A stretch of DNA of 64,000 nucleotides, from contig MQVO02000014.1 in NCBI GenBank assembly GCA_001986395.2, positions 434,001-498,000 on the forward strand, read 5' to 3'. Below are positions 9,345-22,156 of the stretch, one piece after another. Origin of the DNA: Irpex lacteus. Taxonomy: Eukaryota; Basidiomycota; Agaricomycetes; Polyporales; Irpicaceae. Both the position numbers and the translations under genes were made by a program. The notes under the pieces were generated by a model that worked only from the letters and a program-made list of their open reading frames with translations, had not been told where the DNA came from and did no database searches. Positions within the stretch are counted from its first letter, which is position 1. The number at the start of each line of letters is the position of its first letter.

Positions 9345-10371
9345 TCAGTTGCCTCCTGTAACTTCCATCGAATGATCCCACAATTTACTTTTGACTTCAG
9401 ATGACCGAGGCCTCGCATCTAACTCCTCTCCATGGCTGTCCCTGCGCGACCAGCCAGCTTTGCTCGCATACAGTCCGTGCCACATGTATTCGGCACAGGT
9501 TTCTGGAGTCACGCCAAAGAACCAGGCGAGGACATGCGTCAATGGGGAGAGTAGACGGAGCTTCCAGTCGTCGTTGCCGTTCAGCAGCTGTGTGCGGACG
9601 AACCCAGGGTACGCGTGCACGAGTGACATGTTCGGATACTTTTCTGCGAATGACTAGTGCACAAGGATATGAGAACGGTCTTGTGAATCTATGAAAGGCA
9701 GTACTCACCTCGACCATGGCGTTACTGCATGCCCACCCATATTTCGCTGCAGCAGTAGGAGAGTAGTTCTTCTTCAACCCGAGGTCATCGAGATCGATAT
9801 CACTGTCCGACCGTGCTGTACTGTTGAGCACAGTCATAACTTTGGCATCCTCGTTCGCATCTACAGCCTTCTGTAGCAGGGGAATCAAGCTGTAAGACAA
9901 CTTGTGAGCCGTCTGAAGAACTGTATAAGAATGAACGTACTCATATATGAACCTCCAACGCGAATAGTAGTGAAGCGCAAGCCTCTTATCAATCCCTTCA
10001 TCCGTCTCGTTTCGTCCTTGCGTAGTCAAAAACCCAGCACTCAGCACAAGGAAGTTGATCTTCGGCAGCCTGCGAACCAGCTCAGCAGTCGTCTGTCGAA
10101 CATTGCGCATGAGTGATGCGTCACATTCGACGAATTCATGAGGAGGTTGCCCGTCGGCTGATTTGGGTAGAGACGCAATGAGCTCCTCTGCAGCTTGACG
10201 GTTACGTCCTACAATGACTATATGCGCGTCACCGTTACGATGCGAGGCAAACGCTTTGGCCATGGCTGCACCAATACCGGCGGTACCACCGACGAAGACT
10301 GCGACGGGGCGATAGGGCAGCGCACTGCCCTTAACGGAATTCACTGCGTCCAGTGCAGACGAGGAGGACAT
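9345..10371 (-). CDS. Short-chain dehydrogenase/reductase, copy 1
   Basis: Exons are 10371-9941, 9889-9709 and 9653-9345 (introns 51 and 55 nt), giving 306 aa. ATG 10371 is chosen because it aligns with the start of the neighbouring paralogue; an in-frame ATG 30 nt upstream is possible. A Rossmann fold for NAD(P) is shown by GGTAGIGAAMAKAFA near residue 27 and by VIVGRN; the usual NNAG is replaced by LSAG. The catalytic region has the expected serine (LNSTA), but the tyrosine in AAKYGWACSN is not followed by Lys at +4: a Cys stands there. The classical Y-x3-K pair is therefore absent and substrate and activity are open. The gene is the younger or older half of a tandem duplication with 10844-11861 and shares both intron positions and phases. 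Confidence 0.88.
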
Positions 10372-10843
10372 GGTGTTGGAGGCTGGTAGTTCATAAAACA
10401 TAGTAATGAATATTGGTGAAGTTAAGTATACGTTGTTGACTTACGCTCTCTTACGCTGCCGCCAGGACGCGTGAGGCATCCGAGTCGGGCGCCGGGTTCG
10501 GGCGCCGGGCTGACAATTACCTCAGTCTACTTATCACAGTCATAGCTGCTCAGGGGTACGTCTTTCACTAGAAGTGTTCATGATATACAACTATGTTATC
10601 AGTGTCAAGTCGGTGCAAAGAATCCACACACTCACCCTGGAGTCTCACGCAAATTAGCGGCTTGATCTTCATCTATCCCACGACTTTCCATTCACAAATG
10701 AGCCGTGCGTCGAGCACCAGAATAGATGAAACGCGTTGCGAAAAGTTGCATTCCCTAAGAGCGGGGTATGGCAGACCTGTACAGGAGATCCCAGACACAG
10801 AGAGAAGGTGAACCCAACCTTGAGATACCACGGACAGTTATCC

Positions 10844-11861
10844 TCAGTTGCCTCCCGTAACTTCCAGCGAATGGTCCCACACTTTACTTCTGACCTCAGA
10901 CGGCCGAGACTTTCCGTTTATCTCCTCTCCATGGCTATCCCTGCGGGACCAGCCAGCCTTACTCGCATACAGCCCGTGCCACATGTATTCGGCGCATGCT
11001 TCAGGGCTTACGCCGACGATCCAAGCAAGGAGATGCGTCAGAGGAGAGAGTAGACGGAGCTTCCAGTCGTCGTTGCCGTTCAGCAGTTGCGTACGGACGA
11101 GACCAGGGAAAACGTGCACGAATGACATTTTCGGGTGCTTTTCTGCGAATGACTGATACACGAAGGCCGGTTAGCTCCAGTAAATTTATATAGGAATTCC
11201 ACTCACCTCGATCATGGCATTGCTACATGCACACCCGTACTTCGCTGCGGCGGTAGGAGAGTAGTTCTTCTTTAACCCAAGGTTGTTGAGGTCGATGTCA
11301 CTCTCGGACTGCCCCGTACTATTCAGCACCGTCATGACCTTGGCATCCTCATTCGCATCTACTGCCTTCTGCAGCAGGGGAATCAAGCTATAAAATCAAT
11401 TCGTGAAGCGTCCAACGAGACATGGAAGACCGGGCGTACTCATATGTAAACCTCCAACGCGAGTAATAATGCAGCGCAAGCCTCTTATCAATCCCTTCAT
11501 CCGTCTCATTTCGACCTTGCGTAGTCAAAAACCCAGCACTCAGCACAAGGAAGTTGATCTTCGGTAGCTTGCGAACCAACTCCGCCGTCGTCTGTCGAAC
11601 ATTGCGCATGAGCGAGGCGTCACATTCGACGAATTCATGAGAAAGTTGTCCGTCGGCTGGCTTGGGTAGAGATGCAAGGATTTCCTCTGCAGCTTGACGA
11701 TTGCGTCCTACGATGACTATATGCGCATCACCGTTACGATGCGAAGCGAAGGCTTTGGCCATTGCTGCACCGATGCCGGCAGTGCCACCCACGAAGACTG
11801 CGACGGGGCGGTAGGGTAATGCACTACCCATAGCAGAGTTTAGAGCTTGCGTTGCAGACAT
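10844..11861 (-). CDS. Short-chain dehydrogenase/reductase, copy 2
   Basis: Exons are 11861-11440, 11387-11207 and 11152-10844 (introns 52 and 54 nt), giving 303 aa. It starts MSATQALNSAMGS and is three residues shorter at the N-terminus than copy 1; exons two and three have exactly the same lengths (181 and 309 nt). The dinucleotide-binding glycine motif GGTAGIGAA is identical. The catalytic segment reads AAKYGCACSN, so here too the Lys expected four residues after the Tyr is replaced by Cys. The C-terminal half (GNDDWKLRLLSPLTH, GLYASKAGWSRRDSHGEE) is nearly the same in both copies, which suggests a common membrane or substrate surface. Both copies look intact. Confidence 0.88.
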
Positions 11862-12218
11862 GGTGTGAATAGTTGAGGACCATGGTGATGGACGTTAATG
11901 AAGCTTGTATAGTTTGGTGAGTTAAACTGGCCGCTGTGACGCGTGCGGCGTCCGCCGCCGGCCTCCGAGTCGGGCGCCGGACTAGGAATTACCTCAGGTT
12001 ATTCCAGTCATAGACTCGGAATGAGCTATTCAACGTTACGTCTTTTGGTGCGGATAGTGTATGTATAATTACATCGTGAGCAAGTGCAGCGGGCAGTGAG
12101 TACAAATACAAGCAAGTATGAACTTGAAGTTTCTTCCAGAGATGGTATTATGGTGATTTGTATGCGTGTGTGTCCACAGGAGAAGGAACAGACAGGAGCA
12201 AAGGGAGTATCAAAGCTC

Positions 12219-14609
<2,391 letters not shown>

Positions 14610-15309
14610 GGCTGTTGGTATGTTCAGCTGGAGACTACAGTTTCTATTTATGTCGAAATGTGACTTGCCTGCAGAGCGACCTGCTAAGTTCAGAACGCTC
14701 AGAGTTCAAGAACACGCTCAAACAGTCACGGTCACCGACGTGAGCCTACGAGGCGAGCGGCGGGCATGGGACGTCAATCATGTGACCGTGACACAACTGG
14801 CGCTTGCTCGGCGTTTGATTCGAATTGATTGGTCGATCGATCGTTGATCGGTAAATTCTATTCGCAGAACTCTAAATCATGAGTCTCCCCTGAGACACTT
14901 CATCGCGCTGTACAGGCTCGTAGGCTTGGCCTTTTGTCATATTATACTGGAAATATATGTAACAGATATGATTGTAGTGTTATTACATAATTTTTATACA
15001 ACCAAACCTCTGAAATCTTGCATAAACTTCCGAGTTTCATTTCTCCGGCGCTTTCCAATGTCAGCCTTTAAATTTGTGCAGCCTCGCAATACTGCAACCC
15101 TCCTTCAAATGTTGTCAAATAAATCTTATACGATAGCTATGAGCATGGTTGACTATCTGAGATGCGAAGATGGCCAAGTTTCCAGCCCCTGAATTCGAGA
15201 ACTGCCCAAAAGCCATCAAATGGATGTTCCGCGAGTTCCATCGGCTCCAGGCGGCTCAAATGCCTCGTGGAGGTCTTAAAAATGCTCTGGAAGCATGGAA
15301 AAGCAAAAA
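14610..15309. other. Intergenic stretch upstream of the kinase gene
   Basis: No gene is supported. The part next to 14609 should hold the Cdc7 promoter. Around 14940-15140 the sequence is AT-rich compared with its surroundings. TTTTT at 15305-15309 on the minus strand is the RNA polymerase III terminator of the adjoining tRNA gene. Confidence 0.5.
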
Positions 15310-15400
15310 TGACCACCGCAGGACTCGAACCTGCAACCTTTTGGTACCAGTTGGCGGAAGGCAATCGAAGCCAAACGCGCTACCATTGCGCCAGGTAGCC
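15310..15400 (-). tRNA. tRNA-Arg (anticodon UCG) with a 19-nt intron
   Basis: Read on the minus strand, the acceptor stem GGCTACC pairs with GGTGGTC (two G-U pairs), the D arm is GCGC/GCGC, the anticodon stem TTTGG pairs with CCAAA, and the T arm is GCAGG-TTCGAGT-CCTGC. The discriminator base is A. The anticodon loop is CTTCGA before the intron and A after it, so after splicing between positions 37 and 38 it reads CTTCGAA with anticodon TCG, decoding CGA. The intron covers 15364-15346. The internal promoter B box GGTTCGAGTCC is exact. A T5 run follows directly. Intron borders could shift by a base or two. Confidence 0.88.
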
Positions 15401-16072
15401 ATACATGTAGCGCAGAGGGATAGCATTAAGTAGTGCCCCTATTTACTGAAAAGCACCCTTCGTTGGCTCAGCATGGGCTACTGCGGCGTGCTATCAACAT
15501 TTTTGACATGATATTCCAACATATGAGCTGCAGAGATACATGGAACGGCAGCGAGATGTATACTGAATGATCACGATCGACCCAACCACGAAATACTCAG
15601 GAGGTCCTTGACTTCCAAAGTAGTGAGAGCTGAGTGATCTCGATTGTGCTTCATGTAGCCCTAGCGGAAGACCCTCATGACATTGCCAGATGGAAGTCTC
15701 GGCTGGGAGACGATATCAATAAATGGCCGAACATTACAAGTAGAACCTGAGTGATCTGCATGTGAAGCCGACGTCGTCTGTGAAGAGTCGTTCAGTATCA
15801 CCTCATTGTCTAGCACATCAGCACTCATAGCTCAATGTAACAGAAACTAAGGCTTCCTGAGTGAAGGTGCTCGTATATACGACATGAATAAATGAGTAGT
15901 AATACAATTGCAAGCCATTCAACTATCGGCAAAGATTAAGCGCTTAAGACTACAACCGGACGCTGTATTAGCTATGGGTGCGCCGGCCGCTCGTCAGAAG
16001 CCACGAGACGCATCGAGGGGGAAGTATCCAAGGTGAAGGTCGTGTTATCGATCCTAGAGGAGAATGAGTACA
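15401..16072. other. Intergenic stretch between tRNA and ubiquitin protease
   Basis: No independent gene is seen. On the minus strand, 16028 to 15970 holds an open run of about 20 codons ending in TAG, preceded by a good acceptor CTCTAG. It may be an alternative last exon of the neighbouring ubiquitin protease, but with the donor I can find it is out of phase. Confidence 0.4.
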
Positions 16073-18652
16073 TTATTGGGAGCGCAAAGGAGGTGAATGG
16101 CGTACCGTCAATGGGTGTGAGGCTGGTATTGGTATTGGTATTGGAGTTGACGAAGGGGCCGAAGCTTTTGTAGGTAAAGAGAACGGTATCTCAGTCGACT
16201 CTACCGCGTGATGGTCTGCAGTCCCATTCGATTGTTGTTTTTTCTCGCCTACCAGCTGCGACCCATGCGTCTCAGACACCTCAAAAGACGTTGGAAGTGA
16301 CTCCGCTGGTGGACTCTTCGACAACGTCCGCTGCGTCGCAGACACCGCCGACACACTCCGTACAATCCTTGGCTCAAACCTCGCCGGTGAACTTGACAAA
16401 CTAACACTCGGCGTTGTGCCCCTCTCCTTCTCCCACTCCCTCTGCTCCTCAGCCTTCGCGGCAGCTTCAATAACCGATACAGCTAGTGAATACGTGGACC
16501 CGTTAGCCTTGCTTGCAGCAGGTGCCTTCAACGTCTCCTCCGAAGCCTGCGCCTCTATACCGTTCCCGTACACATCGTTCTGGTACACCTTCACCCGCTC
16601 ATAGTACAGCATGAACGCCCCTGACCCTTCCTGCAGTACATTCTCGATCCCGCATTCCCTGACACTATCGTCGCTGATGCGAAGCCATCCTTCCCCTGTG
16701 CCTGCTACTGAACCGATATGTGGACGACCGTCATCTTCGCGTATGGGGCCGTATCGCTCACATAGCTTGCATTCGCAGCCGACAGGACACTGCATCTTCG
16801 GCGGTGCGAAGCGCTTGTCGCCATGAGATGGAGGTCTAGGTTTTCGTCGGTAGCAGACATAGTGTCCAAATGAATGCTGGCCGTAGTGAACGACGACAGA
16901 GGAGAGGCGGTAAAGGGTTCGCGGCGTTGAGTAGGTGGAAGGCGTGGGCGTGGTGGATCTCTGTAGGGGGAGCAAAGGTTGTTGTGATATAGGGCTATTA
17001 GGGCTCGTAGACAGTTTTCCAGAGGTAGTGTAGGGTGTCAGGTCGAGTATGTCAGGAAAGTCCACTCTACACGAGTTCTTGGTGGCATAATGACCGAAGT
17101 GCATCGAACGGTTCAGATGCAACGCTAGTACCGGCGGAGGCTGAGGAGAATCATTGAATGAGTAGTTGCATAGCTTACGGGGTCCGCGGACTTACCCTCG
17201 CAACCATAGATTGCTTTGTGGAAGCCTTGCTGAATACCTTCTCCATCTTTACGCCTTTGATATCTTCCTCAATCCTGCCCTCGTCGAGAGAGGCCTTTAC
17301 GCGGGCAACGAGCTTACGCGCCTCTCTCGCCCTTTTCTTCTTGGACGAAGACGGATCAGCATCTGAGCTCGTAGCTTCTGTAAGTTTGTCCGCTTCGTCC
17401 TGCAGACGCGCCAGAGTTGCGACCATGGAGCACTTTCGGCATATACAGTCCGTCAGCACCTCCAGTCTCGTATAGTCCGCGAGACAGTCGTCCAAACTGC
17501 ATGCAGACTTTCCGGCACGAATGCGATAGAATGTGTAAGCGGGTTATACTTGCAACGATACAAACGTAAGGACGCACCTGTCTTGGGACGCTCAATTGCC
17601 AATTGTCGAATGCGAAGTGCATAACAGCCTCCGTATACCCGCATTGCATGCAGCTTCTTCTGTTCGCAGTGAGACCGTCGAACACGCCCTTAATAATATC
17701 AGGTTCCGGAACTCCTGACGTGGAACTCGAGCTTGCACTCCCATTGGGTCGAGGTGGCGCAAGCCCACCGAGCCCTCTGTCCTTGAGCCCCTCCTTGTGA
17801 ACGGCCATAGCTTCGCTCTTGATGGCCTCGGAAATGAGTTGGAAGAGTTCTTGTGCGTCTTGATGCTCTCGGGAGCTGAACAAGGCGTTGTGTTTGCCCT
17901 TGGAGTGGTGTGCAAGGGCATTGATCATGTCCACGGGGCGAATAGAGGAGCGTGAAGGAGTTGGTGTGTTGAGGGCTGAAGCAAGCTATTAGGGGCCGTT
18001 GATACGTTCAATGTAGAACACGTACTATGGAGAATATCTCTTAGAGCGTCCACAACAGGAGTTGGTACATCTAGCTCCTCAGCTTTTGCGTGAATCTCGT
18101 CAATGTGTGGCTGTAGATACGACAAGGACGCCATGGCCTAGCATAAAGCATGTTTTAGTATCATCATGCATATTGAAATGTTCGATATGACGCACCTGCA
18201 ATGTCGAGTCCATGAAGCAATATGTCCCTGATATATTGACTATCCCAGGATAATACCCCTCTTCCACGTCATCCTTGCTTGAGCCTGTTATACGTAGATA
18301 CAACTCAATATCTGTCCTGTATTTCGAATGCGCATCTTTCCTCCAACTGACCTGCCCCGTCGGTAGACTGCACTTGTTGTGCACGGGTCCTCACCACTCT
18401 CTTGCCCGACTTGCCGCGCTGCCTATCGGGCGAGAGCTTTCCAGACGGGTGACCAGAAGACCAGTTCCATGGCAAAGCAGATGAGAGTATTTCAAGGACC
18501 ATGAAGAATGGGCGTAGGAGAGTGTATCTGTGCGAGGCCAAGAAGAGAAACACAGCAGGGATGACGATGAGGGCGACGAGCGGGGCGACTTGGGCGAAGG
18601 CGGGGCTGGCTAGAAGTCTTGAGACAAGTTGGCTGAAGTCCTGACCACTCAT
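16073..18652 (-). CDS. Ubiquitin-specific protease with N-terminal membrane anchor
   Basis: A thiol protease that removes ubiquitin from proteins. Exons are 18652-18352, 18284-18196, 18137-18026, 17975-17578, 17507-17196 and 17140-16073, giving 759 aa. A hydrophobic segment at about residues 22-42 (PLVALIVIPAVFLFLA) followed by a basic stretch suggests membrane anchoring, as in yeast Ubp1 (ER) or animal USP30 (mitochondrial outer membrane). The Cys box is NISGTYCFMDSTLQ with the catalytic Cys123; the usual 'GNT' before Cys is 'GTY'. The His box is GQHSFGHYVCYR with His497. Two Cys-x2-Cys pairs (SCMQC and CICRKC) form the zinc ribbon of the fingers subdomain. The long C-terminal tail is low in complexity. 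The last splice is uncertain: a GTACGC...CTCTAG intron right at the end would change the final residues. Which organelle it sits on cannot be told. Confidence 0.85.
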
Positions 18653-19231
18653 GGGTGTGCGCAGAGGCTACGACGATCTGCACGTAGTAGCTGACCGCAT
18701 GGGTTAGAGCTGGACGAGATAATGACACCTCGGTCTCAATTTCTAGGAGGTTATTCCGCAAGGGGACTTATCGGACAGAAATTAACTGCCCTGGTGCCCA
18801 AATACACGTCAACAGAGTGCGCACCTGGCGTCCAAATAACCACAACCAATCCTCAATGCTTCTGATGATGGCGAAATCCCCCAGACAATGCACACGATGT
18901 TCAAGTTCAACTCGGTCGCATTGCGATAACCAGCAAAGAATAGTCAAATACTACAATTACACAGTCCAGGGTTCTGTATGACCACAGTCCCGTCCCCCTT
19001 CCTATTCTATTATCTCACAGCCCCGCCATAACCAAGTAGTGTACAGATCCGTCCTCAAGAGTGTAGCGTGTTTCCTGAGATGGATGGGGGATAGACGAGG
19101 GTGTAAACGTTAATGTTGAAGTGTCAAGGAACGGGGAGCACAGTCCCGATGAACCAGGTAGAATGAATGGGCAGGTGATAAATAAATCCAGGCGCAATCA
19201 AGTCGATGACGAACAGTGGGGTAGTCGTGGA

Positions 19232-19659
19232 TCACCAGTAGACCCGACGCTCGACGGTCGCAACCCTCTTGGGAGGCGGGGGAGAGGAGTAGTAGGTCGT
19301 CCTGCGGACGCGAGTGACAGTGGGCAGCCTGCAAGCGACCTGTTAAGCACTGCGAGGCCAGAGAAGGCGATACACTCACCATGCATTGTAAATCTCGCCA
19401 GGCTCAAGCTGAACCTCGACGACTTGGCGACCCTACGAGGCGGCCACATGTCAACACATTCCGAGTGTACATGATGGAGGAACACTCACAGCATAGTCGT
19501 AGTGCGAGCCTACAACAAGGCCCTCCTTCTTTCCGTAGTAGCCATGGTTAACGAGCACGATATCACCGGGCTACAGCGCGCACCAACGGGTCATGAATAT
19601 CCACCCACATCCCAAATGATGGAACCAGTACTCACTATGATGCTCTCGTCGGACGACAT
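19232..19659 (-). CDS. Small four-exon gene, 84-aa protein of unknown function
   Basis: Exons are 19659-19636, 19570-19490, 19432-19380 and 19328-19232, with introns of 65, 57 and 51 nt, all GT-AG. The phases (0, 0, 2) join into one frame from ATG to TGA without a stop. The protein starts MSSDESII, has a compact core with PGDIVLVNHGYYGKKEGLVVG and VVEVQLEPGEIYNAW, and a basic end (PPPPKRVATVERRVYW). The 'PGDIVLV...G.EGLVVG' pattern recalls small beta-barrel (KOW/SH3-like) folds, but I do not recognise the family. Four phase-consistent splices in such a short gene make it unlikely to be chance. Its close packing next to the ubiquitin protease shows no functional link. Confidence 0.7.
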
Positions 19660-20431
19660 ATCGATACTACTACGAGGGCGTGTCTTGAGGGGGTCTTGAG
19701 GGGAGTCTTGAGGGCGACGTGAGTCGACGACGAGGGGGGCCTGGGGTGCTTGGAAGATGAGTGTAAGAATTGAAGGGAAAAATGTGAAGATGGGTGGCTT
19801 TTATAGATTGGACAGGACAAGCGGGAAACGAGGCTCCCATGAGGCAATAGACACTCCGGATGATCGCCGCTGCCTATTGTTCCCGCTTGAGTCGTATTTT
19901 CGAATGTTTGGTATCGATGTTGTGTAACGTTTGTATACCACGACTACATAACATACACATATGCATTGTACTCTACTGCACTTTCCATTCTCTACTGTTT
20001 ATTACAGCTACAAGCGAAGAAAAACGACCAGACGAGCAACGCCGAATTGCGGGTTTGAATGTTGTGTACGTACATAATCTGCCTCCGTGAACAACACATG
20101 CGATAGCCTCGCGGCATCAAAAACGGTGCTTGGCTGTGTCTACAAGCAAGCCGTCGAAGCAGATCACAGCAGACCGCCTGGACAAGAACCCACAATATCA
20201 CAGCGAGGAGAGTGCACGCGGAAAGCACAACGTAAGACGTCATGATGGTAAGTGGTGGTAGAATACAGCACGAACTACAGATACACAGCATCTCAATCCT
20301 GTTCTATAATGATAAGTAGAGGCGCACTCTAAATGTTACACAGCGCCGCGATGTCATAAGACATACAGGGCGCATACTGCGTGCACAAGTCTGTGTGATA
20401 GATCCACGAGGAGATAACCTTGCGTTCTCCG
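19660..20431. other. Intergenic stretch
   Basis: Nothing coding is supported. The first 150 bp upstream of the small gene contain three nearly tandem GTCTTGAGG(G) units (19682-19713) and a TATAGA-type sequence on the minus strand near 19800. The rest holds the promoter of the small gene and the 3' region of the DNAJC28-like gene. Confidence 0.45.
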
Positions 20432-21970
20432 TTACTTCCCCTTGACAAACGCTACCCACTGGCGAATCACGTCGCGTATGCGTACAGGAGCCAATCCGTC
20501 CGCGGCCACACCCCCTGCGCCCGTCTTCTCATCGTCTAGATCTGCGCTTGACATAGCGGTCAATCCAGAGGAGCCATTCACGCGCTCGGCAAGTCCTCGT
20601 AGGATATCTTCTCCACTCTCCTGATAGACTTTGCTGAGTTCGGCTTCGAGAGAGTATGGAGCACGTCGCACTGCGTAGGGGGCCATACCGTTATACTTGC
20701 GCACTAACGAGTTAATCTCTGCCAGGGCAGTATCATGATATGATTTCTCTCGGGCCTCCCATTCCGCATCTCTCCAGGACGTGGCGTCGGCAAGAGAAAG
20801 CTTTGGTATTAACGCAGCAGGGCGAGAGAGCGTGAGCATCCTGATGGCGCGACGAGTCCAGGAATCTCGTAGTGCGTTCCTGAAGCTGTTCAGGGCAGAG
20901 TCAAGTTCTGGTTGAACGCCAGTGAGTGGGATCATATGTAACGAAAGCCAGCGACGTACCTCCTTGTATCTCTATCCACGGTGGGGCGGCTCCATTACGC
21001 TGCACGATTCGATTCATCAGGAACTCTTCGCGCGCGATGAATGGGTTCCGCTCCTCCGTAAACTGCTTCAGGGGCTGTCCTCGGCCAGCAATATTGTTAA
21101 ACCTGCCCTCCTGTCGGGCTCTCTAGATGAAGGAAGCAATCATTCAATACATCACATACGAGTTGATCGGTGCGCACATACCTCTATCCGGTCCTCAACC
21201 AAACTGGCCCATCCCTTCATCCCTAGCGGGTTCGGTCTACGTCGTACAGCAACCTCCGAGGTCTTCTCGCCCTTTATGCCTAGCTTATAATCTATCATAG
21301 ACTCTCGAGCATCTCTCAGCCTCCCAGCATGCTCCGTCCTCTTCTTCGCCTCCCTGACCTGCCGCCGAGCTTTATCGTCCAAGGTTGGAGGAGGCATCCC
21401 TTTCGTAGGAGGAGCTACGGGTATATTCCCATACTTGATAGAGGACTGCGCATGTGTAGGAACAGTGAAGGTCGTATGCCAGGGCTGATGCCCTTCTACG
21501 GACGGCAGCAGAGGGACTTCCGCCATCGAACGTGAGCTCGGTCCCCAGCTCGTCTGAACTACAACCTTCTCTTCCTCTTCTATCTGTCTAAATGCTTCGA
21601 GGCTGTCGACTGCTGCAGCATCAACATTGGCAAGTCTCGGAGGGGCCTTCTTGAGCTTATCGTCCGCAGTACGGATGGTCCCTGTGCGGAGGGGCTTATA
21701 CTTGTCTACAAGCATACGCAGTACGGCATCTTGCATACTCTCCTCTCCAGTCCAGTTCTCATGCTTCGTTTCCAATGCATTCAATCTACTTGCCCGAGCT
21801 GCTTGCTCTGCCTCCTCTGCCTCTTCGTTCGCTGCGTCTTGGAGGAGCTTCGTGCTCGCTCGATGATCGGGTGGTGGTGCATTATCAGAATAGCACCGTC
21901 GGCTGTATATAAAAGTCCGTAGGAGTTGTGAAGTTTGGTTATGGTGGGTTAGCGAACGTATGGTGCTCAT
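20432..21970 (-). CDS. DNAJC28: DNAJC28-type DUF1992 protein, probably mitochondrial
   Basis: Exons are 21970-21182, 21122-20960 and 20907-20432 (introns 59 and 52 nt), giving 475 aa. ATG 21970 starts an Arg/Ser-rich, acid-free N-terminus (MSTIRSLTHHNQTSQLL...YSRRCYS) that looks like a mitochondrial targeting peptide. The DUF1992 domain spans exon borders one and two, with GMKGWASLVEDRIE, RARQEGRFNNIAGRGQPLK and NPFIAREEFLMNRIVQRNG, and continues with the RDSWTRRAIR helix in exon three. In animals this domain is found in DNAJC28 together with a J domain; no J domain (HPD) is present here, as in other fungal members. Biochemical function of the family is poorly known. It is divergent from the PPIL4 gene with 186 bp between start codons. 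Confidence 0.85.
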
Positions 21971-22156
21971 GTGCTGAAGGTCGGAAAACGACACTGGAGG
22001 TGGTGGTGGAAGTGAAAGCCATGAGCGCTTTACTTCTTGCTCTCATCTTTCGACGTGGGGTACAACATTACACCGCTCTTTGACCTGCACTATACTTACA
22101 AGGCCTCGGACAAGCTGAGTCCAGTAGCTGAAGCTGAAGCTTAACTGCGGTGAACG
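21971..22156. promoter_or_regulatory. Short divergent promoter between DNAJC28-like and PPIL4 genes
   Basis: Only 186 bp separate the two start codons, which point away from each other. This interval must hold both core promoters and both 5' leaders. I see no clear TATA box. Shared regulation is possible but not shown by the sequence. Confidence 0.4.

Larger units (their letters stand above)
9130..12000 (-). repeat. Tandem duplication carrying an SDR gene plus both flanks
   Basis: Two diverged units of about 1.4-1.5 kb lie head to tail. The start codons are 1490 bp apart. Similarity covers the coding exons, the introns in part, the downstream flank (phrase TCTCACGCAAATTAGCGGCTTG at both ends, cut here to its core CACGCAAATTAGCGG) and the upstream flank, where both promoters contain GAGTCGGGCGCCGG followed by AATTACCTCAG. 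Because both flanks are copied, each gene should keep its own promoter. Confidence 0.8.

Noticed and set aside
15310..15400. Reading the tRNA as tRNA-Trp because CCA occurs after the anticodon stem
   Set aside because: The CCA in ACCAAA belongs to the 3' strand of the anticodon stem. The three bases after the invariant T33 are TCG, and the intron lies at the canonical 37/38 site.
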